Below, piece after piece: positions 15,824 to 21,965 of a stretch of DNA of 29,413 bases. This stretch comes from an uncultured Rickettsiales bacterium (lineage in GTDB: Bacteria > Pseudomonadota > Alphaproteobacteria > Rs-D84). Position 1 is the stretch's first letter; every line of letters begins with the position of its first letter. The stretch covers positions 1 through 29,413 of the forward strand of contig URBZ01000011.1 in NCBI GenBank assembly GCA_900546225.1, written 5' to 3'. The translations under genes were made by a program, and so were the position numbers. A model generated the notes under the pieces. It ran no database searches, had not been told where the DNA came from, and saw only the letters and a program-made list of their open reading frames with translations.

Positions 15824-15866
15824 GTTTGCCGCGCCGTGGGGCGGGGCGTTTTTGTTTCTGATTTTG

Positions 15867-16091
15867 TTATTTGTTTTCTTCGATATTGGCCAGTGAAAAT
15901 AATACCGACGATATCAACGATTGATATGGGACGTGTTGTTGTTCCGCCAACTGTTTAATTCTGTCCAGAATGGGGCGTGGAATTCGCATGTTTATAACGC
16001 AATCCGACTTGTTAAAAGTGCGGTATGCGGCGTATTCGCGCAGTAATGATTCAATGTTCATAATGAACAACTGCTGCATAACATTTGGCAT
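15867..16091 (-). CDS. Small ribbon-helix-helix (CopG/Arc-like) DNA-binding protein, 74 aa
   Basis: The C-terminal half reads as a ribbon-helix-helix fold: a short strand (VINMRIP), helix PILDRIKQLAEQQ, a turn (HVPYQ), and a second helix (SLISSVLFSLANIEE). This is the arrangement of CopG-type regulators and antitoxins such as the BrnA group. The start at 16091 is supported by GGAG 7 bases upstream and a strong promoter. No toxin frame lies next to it on either side, so a toxin-antitoxin role is not supported. It diverges from tolB, and the intergenic region holds a palindrome over its own -35 and five 12-bp direct repeats. Autoregulation is therefore the simplest inference. Confidence 0.75.
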   Translation of the reverse strand: MPNVMQQLFIMNIESLLREYAAYRTFNKSDCVINMRIPRPILDRIKQLAEQQHVPYQSLISSVLFSLANIEENK

Positions 16092-16136
16092 AGACGAACT
16101 CCTATACTAAATACAATACTTACGTCTTTACAGATG

Positions 16137-16164
16137 ACTATAACATTGTGTTGACGTTTGTCAA
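16137..16164 (-). promoter_or_regulatory. Promoter and overlapping palindrome of the RHH gene
   Basis: On the minus strand, TTGACA (16159-16164) and TATAGT (16137-16142) are 16 bases apart. The palindrome TTGAC-GTTT-GTCAA (16151-16164) covers the -35 and is a candidate operator. Confidence 0.65.
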
Positions 16165-16170
16165 TACAAA

Positions 16171-16230
16171 TGTGAATACGGGTGTAATTACCGTTGTAAT
16201 CACGGGTGTAATGGCGGCTGTGTATGCGGT
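16171..16230. repeat. 12-bp tandem repeat array (iteron-like), five units
   Basis: Five contiguous 12-bp units begin at 16171, 16183, 16195, 16207 and 16219, each opening with TGT; a sixth begins at 16231 and degrades. The consensus is close to TGTAATNACGGK. The array lies between the divergent promoters of the RHH regulator and tolB. Because 12 is a multiple of 3, it also yields a meaningless periodic peptide on the minus strand. Confidence 0.8.
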
Positions 16231-16248
16231 TGTGCAGATAATAGATAT

Positions 16249-16277
16249 TTGATTTTTGGGATTCTTGTGTGTAGAAT
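16249..16277 (+). promoter_or_regulatory. tolB promoter
   Basis: TTGATT (16249-16254) and TAGAAT (16272-16277) are separated by 17 bases, just downstream of the 12-bp repeat array and 33 bases before the ATG. Confidence 0.6.
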
Positions 16278-16309
16278 TAGACGCATATTTATGGAAAGGG
16301 TTTTTAATT

Positions 16310-17629
16310 ATGTTCAAGAAGATATTATCTGTATTTATGGCGTGCGCGCTGGTGTTTGGTTCTGCGCGTGCGGAATTAAAGGTTGATATTGTTGCGGGCG
16401 CGACCGAACCGATTTCAATCGCTGTACAAAAGTTTGAGGTTGTCGGTACTGCGTCGCCCAAGGACGCGGCAATGATACGCACGGTGGTTGAAAATGATTT
16501 GAAGACGACGGGGCTGTTCCGCATTGCAAATCATGATGCGTTTCCTGAATATGTAAAAATGGGTGATATGCCTAAATTTAATCTGTGGTCGGCGATAAAG
16601 GCACAGGTCTTGGTTCAGGCAAAATTGTATGCCGAGGCGGGCAATCGGTACAAATTGGAATTTTATGTTTGGGACGTTGCCGGCAAAGAACAAATAGAGG
16701 CGCAGTCGTTGGTGTCGTCCAAGAAATCCGTACGTCGTTTGGCGCATATTATGGCCGACGCTATTTATGAACGTTTAACGGGCGAGGTTGGCTATTTCGA
16801 CACTCAAATCGTATTTATTGCTGAAACAGGGCCGGTGAATGACCGCGTAAAGCGTCTGGCAATTATGGATCAGGACGGTTATGGTTTGCGCTATTTATCA
16901 GATGAAAAGACATTTGTGATGTCACCACATTTTTCACCAAATATGCAAACTGTTGTGTTCTTGTCATATCGTAACGATGACCCGATGGTTTGGACACTGG
17001 ATTTGAATACGGGTGAACAACGTCGTTTGGGGCAATTTGGCGGTATGAGTTTTGCACCACGTTTTTCGCCTGATGGTTCGCGTATCGCATTGTCGTTGGT
17101 GAAAAATGGCATTACGCATATTTATGAATATGACATTGAATCCAAAAAATTACGCCAGCTGACGTTTGGCAATTCGTTGAATACCAGTCCGTCGTATTCG
17201 CCTGATGGTAAAAAAATGGTATTTAATTCGGATCGCAGTGGAAATCAGCAAATCTGGATTATGGATTTGGACACATTGGAAGCAACGCGTCTGACATATG
17301 GGGCGGGGCGGTATGCAACACCAGCGTGGTCGCCTGATGGTCAATTTATCGCGTTTACCAAGATGGCAGACGATACATTCTATATCGGTATTATGGATCC
17401 ACGTGGTCGCCACGAAAAAATCTTGGCGGGCGGCTGGTACATGGAAGCACCATCGTGGGCCCCAGGGTCACGTCGCATTGTGTACTATGAAACAGAAAAA
17501 GCGTTGGACGACATTGAACGTATCAGCCATATTCGCAGCGTCGATATCACGGGCCAGAATGTGTATGACATTGAATTGCCTGAAAATGTCAATGGCGTTG
17601 AACCAACATGGTCGCCACGTTTGCCATAA
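16310..17629 (+). CDS. tolB: Tol-Pal system protein TolB
   Basis: TolB is the periplasmic beta-propeller of the Tol-Pal complex, which maintains the outer membrane during division; it binds Pal. The ATG at 16310 has GGAAAGGG upstream, and the frame upstream lacks a signal. The 439 aa product has a Sec signal peptide (cleavage after ARA near residue 22) and a two-layer N-terminal domain (VDIVAGATEPISIAV...). Propeller repeats follow, with the SPDG blades RFSPDGSRIA, SYSPDGKKMVF and AWSPDGQFIAF, and SDRSGNQQIWIMD. pal lies about 4 kb downstream on the opposite strand rather than adjacent; tolQ, tolR and tolA are not in the window. Confidence 0.95.
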   Translation: MFKKILSVFMACALVFGSARAELKVDIVAGATEPISIAVQKFEVVGTASPKDAAMIRTVVENDLKTTGLFRIANHDAFPEYVKMGDMPKFNLWSAIKAQVLVQAKLYAEAGNRYKLEFYVWDVAGKEQIEAQSLVSSKKSVRRLAHIMADAIYERLTGEVGYFDTQIVFIAETGPVNDRVKRLAIMDQDGYGLRYLSDEKTFVMSPHFSPNMQTVVFLSYRNDDPMVWTLDLNTGEQRRLGQFGGMSFAPRFSPDGSRIALSLVKNGITHIYEYDIESKKLRQLTFGNSLNTSPSYSPDGKKMVFNSDRSGNQQIWIMDLDTLEATRLTYGAGRYATPAWSPDGQFIAFTKMADDTFYIGIMDPRGRHEKILAGGWYMEAPSWAPGSRRIVYYETEKALDDIERISHIRSVDITGQNVYDIELPENVNGVEPTWSPRLP

Positions 17630-17630
17630 A

Positions 17631-17654
17631 AAATGCGCCAATGGCGCATTTTTT
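17631..17654 (+). terminator. Intrinsic terminator of tolB
   Basis: A 9-bp stem (17631-17639 with 17643-17651) has loop AAT and is followed by T to 17654. Confidence 0.85.
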
Positions 17655-17682
17655 AGAGCACAGATAATAGAGCATAGATAAT
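17655..17682. repeat. Heptad array, four units, supplying the bases before a start codon
   Basis: Two 14-bp (2 x 7) units, AGAGCACAGATAAT and AGAGCATAGATAAT, follow the tolB terminator without a gap. Eighteen bases, AGAGCATAGATAATAGAT (17669-17686), recur inverted at 21377-21394. The first two bases of the next gene's ATG belong to this match. Confidence 0.75.
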
Positions 17683-17684
17683 AG

Positions 17685-18095
17685 ATGTTCAGGATAGTTT
17701 CGTTTTTGGTGGCTTTATTCGTTACTGGTGTGGCGTATGCCACACCGGCCGAGGTTTCTTATATCATTGATGGCGATACATTTGCGGCGCGCGTGATGTT
17801 GGCGGACGATACAAAAATTACGGTACGTGTGCGCCTGATAAATGTTGATACGCCCGAAATCCACGGCGAATGTGAATCTGAAATTCGCGCGGCCTTTGCG
17901 GCCAAGGCGCGATTGGCGGAATTATTGCCGGTGGGGTCTGTTGCCGAATTGCGTGATATCAAGGACGATAAATATCTGGGGCGAATTGATGCGCGTGTTC
18001 TGACGTCCGACGGTCGTGATGTCGGCAAAGTTTTAATTCATGAAAAATTGGGTCGTTCGTACAGTGGTGGTCATCGTGACGGCTGGTGTAAATAA
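17685..18095 (+). CDS. Secreted staphylococcal-nuclease-like (thermonuclease family) protein, 136 aa
   Basis: This is a predicted exported DNA/RNA endonuclease of the SNase family. The signal peptide occupies residues 1-19 (hydrophobic core then VAYA), so the likely location is periplasmic or extracellular. Family residues are visible: DGDTF (29-33), Arg50 and Glu58 in RLINVDTPE, and Arg100 in LGRIDARV, matching the Arg/Glu/Arg catalytic set of staphylococcal nuclease. At 136 aa with the signal it is a minimal single domain. No Shine-Dalgarno is seen; the start codon directly abuts the heptad array after the tolB terminator, so expression may be low or depend on read-through. Confidence 0.88.
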   Translation: MFRIVSFLVALFVTGVAYATPAEVSYIIDGDTFAARVMLADDTKITVRVRLINVDTPEIHGECESEIRAAFAAKARLAELLPVGSVAELRDIKDDKYLGRIDARVLTSDGRDVGKVLIHEKLGRSYSGGHRDGWCK

Positions 18096-18096
18096 A

Positions 18097-18124
18097 AGAG
18101 AGCAAAGAGCAGAGTGCAGAGAGC
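18097..18124. repeat. Heptad array ARAGNNC, four units
   Basis: Four contiguous 7-bp units, each ending in GC, follow the stop codon of the nuclease gene. 35 bases from 18097 are identical to 29140-29174, and both copies are followed by a GCGCC..GGCGC hairpin. Confidence 0.8.
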
Positions 18125-18128
18125 AATG

Positions 18129-18150
18129 AAGCGCGCCGGTCGGCGCGCTT
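18129..18150 (+). terminator. Hairpin terminator after the nuclease gene
   Basis: A 9-bp GC-rich stem (18129-18137 with 18142-18150) is followed by TTGTTTCTTTC. It sits after the heptad array rather than directly after the gene. Confidence 0.65.
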
Positions 18151-18195
18151 GTTTCTTTCATGTTGTTTCAAATATAGACAAAAAATAAACTTTTT

Positions 18196-18227
18196 CACTT
18201 TATCACTATATCACTTACTCACTTTCC
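18196..18227. repeat. 8-bp-period CACT tandem array
   Basis: CACT recurs at 18196, 18204, 18212 and 18220. The first part is identical over 23 bases to 425-447. It runs directly into the minus-strand heptad array at 18231. Confidence 0.8.
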
Positions 18228-18230
18228 TTT

Positions 18231-18258
18231 GCTCTCTGCTCTTTGCGCTTTGCTCTCT
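18231..18258. repeat. Heptad array in the minus orientation, four units
   Basis: Plus-strand units GCTCTCT, GCTCTTT, GCGCTTT and GCTCTCT are the reverse complement of the ARAGNNC heptads. It lies just beyond the plsC terminator U-tract, the same position relative to the gene as the other arrays. Confidence 0.75.
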
Positions 18259-18280
18259 AAAAAAGTCGCCATTGGGCGGC
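18259..18280 (-). terminator. Terminator of the ftsE-ftsX-ydcF-plsC operon
   Basis: A six-base stem with one mismatch (18265-18270 with 18275-18280) is followed on the minus strand by TTTTTT (18259-18264). It begins 5 bases past the plsC stop. Confidence 0.65.
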
Positions 18281-18284
18281 GTTT

Positions 18285-18992
18285 TTATGCGCTGTGGCGG
18301 TTGATGGCCGCGCTGATTTCGTCCAGTGTTGCATTGCAGGGCAATGTTGGTTCGAACCATACGTTTGCCGTGCCAGTGCGAATGCGGCCACGCTTTGGCC
18401 AATACAGGCCGGCGTCCGTGCCAACTGGAATGATTGGCAACTTTAATTCGTGTGCCAAGAATAACAGTCCACGGCGCAGTTGGGGGCGCGCACCTGGTTT
18501 GACACGTGTGCCCTCTGGAAAAATAACCAAAGTTTGGCCGTCCATGATTTTTTTTGCGACGGCGTGTGATAATTTCTTCATATTGGTTGCGCCACGTGCG
18601 CGGTTGACCGGTTGCAAGCCCATGCGCCAAAATGCCCAACCATAAATTGGCAACCACATCAATTCACGTTTTACGATAAAGAATGAATTTGGAATGTGTG
18701 TTGATAAAATCGCGATTTCCAGCACAGACATATGTTTGGCGGCAATAATCGCCTTGCCATCGTTGCGGGCATTTTCGTCGGGTGCGAATGGAATGCCGTT
18801 TTCTTCGGTTGGGGGACAATGAATTTCATATTTAATGCCCGCCACAATACGTGCCAGTACCAGCACGCCACGTGCGCACGTCAGTACCAAGAAATCGTTC
18901 AATGGCTTGTAAATCAGGCCGACCAAAATAATCGGCGACCAAATTACATAATGCAATGCCAATGCCAGTTTGAATATAATCGTGCGAAACAT
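18285..18992 (-). CDS. plsC: 1-acyl-sn-glycerol-3-phosphate acyltransferase
   Basis: This enzyme acylates lysophosphatidic acid to phosphatidic acid at the inner membrane. The N-terminal hydrophobic stretch (about residues 5-28) anchors the protein. The acyltransferase box is AAKHMSVLE: catalytic His87, but Glu92 replaces the usual Asp of the HX4D motif. The second motif, FPEGTR (158-163), is intact, as is LPIIPVG. At 235 aa it has normal length. It is the last gene of the ftsE-ftsX-ydcF-plsC operon, starting 1 base after the upstream stop codon. The conservative His-x4-Glu form probably remains active, but this is inference. Confidence 0.9.
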   Translation of the reverse strand: MFRTIIFKLALALHYVIWSPIILVGLIYKPLNDFLVLTCARGVLVLARIVAGIKYEIHCPPTEENGIPFAPDENARNDGKAIIAAKHMSVLEIAILSTHIPNSFFIVKRELMWLPIYGWAFWRMGLQPVNRARGATNMKKLSHAVAKKIMDGQTLVIFPEGTRVKPGARPQLRRGLLFLAHELKLPIIPVGTDAGLYWPKRGRIRTGTANVWFEPTLPCNATLDEISAAINRHSA

Positions 18993-18993
18993 T

Positions 18994-19503
18994 TTACCCC
19001 TCTTTGATTCCCAGCAGTGTTACGATATATTTTATGTATTCCGTTGTCCAGCGTTCCAAACGGCGCGGCGCGGGCATGCCCGACAGGCGGGTTGGACACG
19101 CAACGATTTCGACGTTTGGTAATTCATCGCGCAACAAATATTGGGCGCGGTTCATGTGATCTTCGGTTGTAATCAGAACAATCCTGTCCAGACCTGCGCG
19201 CGTGGCAATATCACGAATTGCGCGTGCGTTTTGGTATGTGGATTTAGAATCTGATTCAATGGTAACGCGACGCGTCATTTCATATGACCCTTCGGCCCCT
19301 GCGCCAATGATGTACAGGTCGGCGTCAGGGTACGTGCGCAACATGCGCATTGCAAATGGTATACGACGCATGTCGCCGGTCAGTACAAATATACTGTCGT
19401 CTGGCAAAATCGTGCCGCATTGTGTTGGAGACATACTTTTGAAAATCATTCCACCAATCACAAACATGGCCAGAAATAACAAAGACGGCGTTAAAATTTT
19501 CAT
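18994..19503 (-). CDS. YdcF-like DUF218 membrane-anchored protein, 169 aa
   Basis: This is a DUF218 (YdcF/SanA-like) protein: one N-terminal membrane segment (about residues 5-22), then an alpha/beta domain with VLTGDMRRIPFAM, LYIIGAGAEGSYEMT, ESDSKSTYQNARAIRD (conserved acidic-Ser-Thr-x2-NA pattern) and RIVLITTEDHMNRAQ. The biochemical role of the family is uncertain; some members affect envelope permeability or peptidoglycan precursor handling. The start codon shares one base with the ftsX stop (TGATG). I recall DUF218 between ftsX and plsC as a recurrent alphaproteobacterial order. Confidence 0.85.
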   Translation of the reverse strand: MKILTPSLLFLAMFVIGGMIFKSMSPTQCGTILPDDSIFVLTGDMRRIPFAMRMLRTYPDADLYIIGAGAEGSYEMTRRVTIESDSKSTYQNARAIRDIATRAGLDRIVLITTEDHMNRAQYLLRDELPNVEIVACPTRLSGMPAPRRLERWTTEYIKYIVTLLGIKEG

Positions 19504-20342
19504 CAGTCGTTAGCCAAAATCTTTAATGTTGTGCGGCGTGTAATGTAAATTGAAAATATCACAATCGCAACAGATAACATGGCCAAAGTAATCCAGCCGC
19601 CTATGCCCAATCCCATCATCGCCATCAGCCCGACGCGTGCACTGTGTGCCGTGCCCAGAATCATCAGCAATACCAATGCCGCTGCGCAAAATCCAGTTAA
19701 GCCCGCGGTGGCAGATATTTTTGCAACAATGATTTGCATTTGGCGCGCGACAAACGAATCGGATGCGCCGATTTGATTCAGTATTTCTAATTCGCGCCGA
19801 TGTAGCATTGCTGTGTTGCGTGCGATGTATGATATGCATACTGTAATTGACCCCAGAACCATCACCAGCACCAATGTAGAAATCATAATCATATACCAGC
19901 CCGCACGGGTTGATGTGCGCAGTGCATCACTGTGTGTCAGGAAACGCGCGCTTTTTGATATTTGGGCACCGACAGTTGTCATATCGGCACGTGACTTGAA
20001 TTTTATTTCGCACATCTGGGGCAGATAATTTTTCAGCACACCCGTGCCGCCTGACAACCATGGTCGCAACAGGTCTGTCATTTGTTCCGATGTGATTTCG
20101 TTGACCGATGCCATTTTGTCGCGATTGTCATTTATAATTTTTTTAACGGCCGCGGCATTGTCAGAATCCATAATCTGAACCGTGGCGAATTTGTCCCACT
20201 GGGCATTCCAGCGCATAACGCCCGTGCCAATGGACAGGCCCACGCCCAACGCCAGCACCGCCAAAAACGACAACAGCGACATAATCGCGGTCATAAAAAC
20301 CGACTGTTCACGAACCAGTGAAAATACAATAGGTGTCTTCAT
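19503..20342 (-). CDS. ftsX: Cell division protein FtsX, permease-like
   Basis: FtsX is the membrane partner of FtsE and controls septal peptidoglycan hydrolases during division. Helix 1 lies at about residues 17-40. A periplasmic domain follows (about 41-145: TVQIMDSDNAAAVKKIIND..., one Cys in LPQMCEIKF). Three helices in the C-terminal half (about 149-172, 213-231 and 240-265) complete the four-helix FtsX layout. 279 aa is close to the usual length. The start overlaps the ftsE stop by one base (TAATG), so translation is coupled. The assignment depends partly on the adjacent ATPase gene, because FtsX sequences are poorly conserved. Confidence 0.88.
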   Translation of the reverse strand: MKTPIVFSLVREQSVFMTAIMSLLSFLAVLALGVGLSIGTGVMRWNAQWDKFATVQIMDSDNAAAVKKIINDNRDKMASVNEITSEQMTDLLRPWLSGGTGVLKNYLPQMCEIKFKSRADMTTVGAQISKSARFLTHSDALRTSTRAGWYMIMISTLVLVMVLGSITVCISYIARNTAMLHRRELEILNQIGASDSFVARQMQIIVAKISATAGLTGFCAAALVLLMILGTAHSARVGLMAMMGLGIGGWITLAMLSVAIVIFSIYITRRTTLKILAND

Positions 20343-21136
20343 TACGCATTCCCAATATCATCAAATTGTTTAGACAATTCTGTAAAATAGTTTTGTGGTT
20401 TTGGCCCTTTCCATACCTTTTTTATATCGGCGTCTGGGGCGGGGGCGACCTTTTTCGTGCCACCAACAAATCCAACGCGGTGATTTTCCACGCGAATAAC
20501 AGGGAATTTGTACGTGTCCATCAATTTCTGGCTGTGTGTGGCCAAAATAATCGTTGTGCCAAACATCTTGTTCATTTGGATAAACAATTCCATCAGACGT
20601 GACGCGTTTTCGTCGTCCAGATTTCCCGTCGGTTCGTCCGCCAGCAAGATTGCCGGCTGTACAATAATCGCGCGGGCAACCGATACACGCTGTTGCTGGC
20701 CACCGGACAGTGCCAATGGATTTGCGTCGGCATATTTTGCCAACCCGACCCATTCCAAAACCTTGTCCACCAGTTTTTTTATCTTTCCCTCTGGCAGGCC
20801 GCGCACGCGCAGGGGCAGGGCGATATTGTCGAACACCGTCAGGTGTGACAACAAGGAATATTCCTGAAATACAATCGCCATTTTATGGCGCAGGCGCGCA
20901 ATGTCGTCACGTGACATGTCGTTTGTCGTTTGGCCAAACAACTTGATTTGCCCCCGCGATGGCTTGTGCAACTGGTAAATCAGACGCAACAGTGTTGTTT
21001 TCCCCGCGCCCGACGCGCCCGACAAGAAATAAAATGAACCCGCACTGATGTTAAAAGACACGTCGGTTAAAACCTCGCGCCCGCCATCGTATGCGGCACC
21101 AACATTTGCAAAAGATATTGCTGTATTTTCTTCCAT
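20342..21136 (-). CDS. ftsE: Cell division ATP-binding protein FtsE
   Basis: This is an ABC ATPase that powers FtsX. Walker A GASGAGKTT lies at residues 40-48, the Q-loop in IVFQEYSLL, signature LSGGQQQRV at 143-151, Walker B ILLADEPTGN at 163-172, and the switch His in ATHSQ. The 264 aa product is longer than the typical roughly 220-230 aa, with a C-terminal extension from about residue 215 (NHRVGFVGGTKK...). The ATG at 21136 was chosen; a TTG 36 bases upstream is rejected because it lies within the predicted -35 element. No Shine-Dalgarno is visible, and the -10 ends 7 bases before the ATG, so the mRNA may be leaderless. Confidence 0.92.
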   Translation of the reverse strand: MEENTAISFANVGAAYDGGREVLTDVSFNISAGSFYFLSGASGAGKTTLLRLIYQLHKPSRGQIKLFGQTTNDMSRDDIARLRHKMAIVFQEYSLLSHLTVFDNIALPLRVRGLPEGKIKKLVDKVLEWVGLAKYADANPLALSGGQQQRVSVARAIIVQPAILLADEPTGNLDDENASRLMELFIQMNKMFGTTIILATHSQKLMDTYKFPVIRVENHRVGFVGGTKKVAPAPDADIKKVWKGPKPQNYFTELSKQFDDIGNA

Positions 21137-21143
21137 GGTTGTG

Positions 21144-21172
21144 ATGTTAGTAAAAAAAGAAATCTGGGTCAA
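21144..21172 (-). promoter_or_regulatory. ftsE operon promoter, predicted leaderless
   Basis: On the minus strand, TTGACC (21167-21172) and TAACAT (21144-21149) have a 17-base spacer. Transcription would start within a base or two of the ftsE ATG. Confidence 0.55.
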
Positions 21173-21176
21173 AAGA

Positions 21177-21197
21177 AAAGTTCAGAGTTCAAAGTTC
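21177..21197. repeat. Heptad array ARAGNNC, three units
   Basis: The units are AAAGTTC, AGAGTTC, AAAGTTC. As at 15115-15135, it lies just before a copy of the composite repeat element, here about 38 bases upstream of it. Confidence 0.7.
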
Positions 21198-21235
21198 ATC
21201 CGTCTCCGCTGATGCTGCGCCGCGATAAAAATTTT

Positions 21236-21376
21236 GTGCGCTGCGCGCAACATAAAATAAACTGGATTGCCACGCGTCGCTGCGCTTGCTCGCAATGACA
21301 GAGATTCTAGAACGACTGTCATTGCGAACGTAGTGAAGCAATCCAGTAAATAAAACAGTGCGCCGAATGGCGCACT
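21236..21376. repeat. Composite intergenic repeat element, copy 3 of 3
   Basis: This is the shortest copy: GC hairpin (21236-21251), 38-bp core (21262-21299, identical to 15171-15208), inverted unit (21318-21346), GTAAATAAA, and a closing hairpin (21357-21364 with 21369-21376). It lies between the ftsE promoter and the pal terminator. Confidence 0.8.
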
Positions 21377-21394
21377 ATCTATTATCTATGCTCT
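21375..21394. repeat. Heptad array in the minus orientation next to the pal terminator
   Basis: On the minus strand the units are AGAGCAT, AGATAAT and a partial AGATAG. They directly follow the pal terminator U-tract and match the array after tolB over 18 bases. Confidence 0.7.
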
Positions 21395-21417
21395 AAAAAA
21401 CGGGGCGATGCCCCGTT
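21395..21417 (-). terminator. Intrinsic terminator of pal
   Basis: An 8-bp stem (21399-21406 with 21410-21417) has loop GAT and is followed on the minus strand by TTTTTT. Confidence 0.85.
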
Positions 21418-21419
21418 GT

Positions 21420-21824
21420 TTATTTCTTTTCAACAACCTTGGTTGTGGCGTTGCGGTTTTTTGCCCAAACTTCTTCGCCTGTGCCCAAGTACTGTGGGTT
21501 TTCTTTGCCGTATGAAATTGTTTTGATACGTTCTGGTTCGATACCATCGTGAATCAAAACATGTGCGGCGTTGCCCGCGCGCAATGCGCCCAGTGCCAAA
21601 TTATATTCTGTTGAACCACGTTCGTCACAGTGACCCTGCATAACGACATTTGCATCGCGGTGACGTTTCATATAGCGCGATTGCGCCTTCAAATCACGAC
21701 GCGCGGCGTCCGACACGTGTGCGGAATCAAATTCATAGAACACCTTGTCATCATCGATGTTTTTTGGTGTGCTGCTGCATGCGGCCAAACCCAGAACAGT
21801 CAATGCAATCAGAATTTTTTTCAT
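21420..21824 (-). CDS. pal: Peptidoglycan-associated lipoprotein Pal
   Basis: This is an outer-membrane lipoprotein that binds peptidoglycan and TolB. The ATG at 21824 is supported by AAGGAAAA upstream. The signal ends in lipobox GLAAC, then SSTPK. The OmpA-like peptidoglycan-binding domain follows: VFYEFDSAHV, a helix (RDLKAQSRYMK), VVMQGHCDERGSTEYNLALG with the conserved His/Cys-Asp-Glu-Arg segment, ALRAGNAAHVL, IKTISYGKENP, and the final NRNATTKV. At 134 aa it is on the short side, with only a brief linker after the lipobox. It is monocistronic here and not adjacent to tolB. Confidence 0.94.
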   Translation of the reverse strand: MKKILIALTVLGLAACSSTPKNIDDDKVFYEFDSAHVSDAARRDLKAQSRYMKRHRDANVVMQGHCDERGSTEYNLALGALRAGNAAHVLIHDGIEPERIKTISYGKENPQYLGTGEEVWAKNRNATTKVVEKK

Positions 21825-21860
21825 GATACTTTTCCTTTTTATAATCAGTTCTATACCCAA

Positions 21861-21890
21861 AACTTAGCAAATTTCACAAAAAGATGTCAA
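21861..21890 (-). promoter_or_regulatory. pal promoter
   Basis: On the minus strand, TTGACA (21885-21890) and TAAGTT (21861-21866) have an 18-base spacer. It is back-to-back with the barrel-gene promoter. Confidence 0.6.
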
Positions 21891-21907
21891 TATCTGTTTT
21901 TTATGTT

Positions 21908-21936
21908 TTGGAATGCAATTCAAAATGTGATATACT
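21908..21936 (+). promoter_or_regulatory. Promoter of the outer-membrane barrel gene
   Basis: TTGGAA (21908-21913) and TATACT (21931-21936) are separated by 17 bases, 29 bases before the ATG. Confidence 0.65.
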
Positions 21937-21965
21937 AAGAAAAAATTTTGGAGGAGAAAATCATC

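Noticed and set aside
15867..16091. Toxin-antitoxin module
   Set aside because: The RHH protein resembles antitoxins, but no toxin-like frame lies adjacent on either strand.
16138..16524. Minus-strand frame with a periodic Thr/Val/Ile peptide
   Set aside because: It is the translation of the 12-bp tandem repeats plus the antisense of tolB.
21137..21172. TTG start extending ftsE by 12 residues
   Set aside because: The TTG lies within the predicted -35 hexamer, and the added residues do not resemble FtsE.
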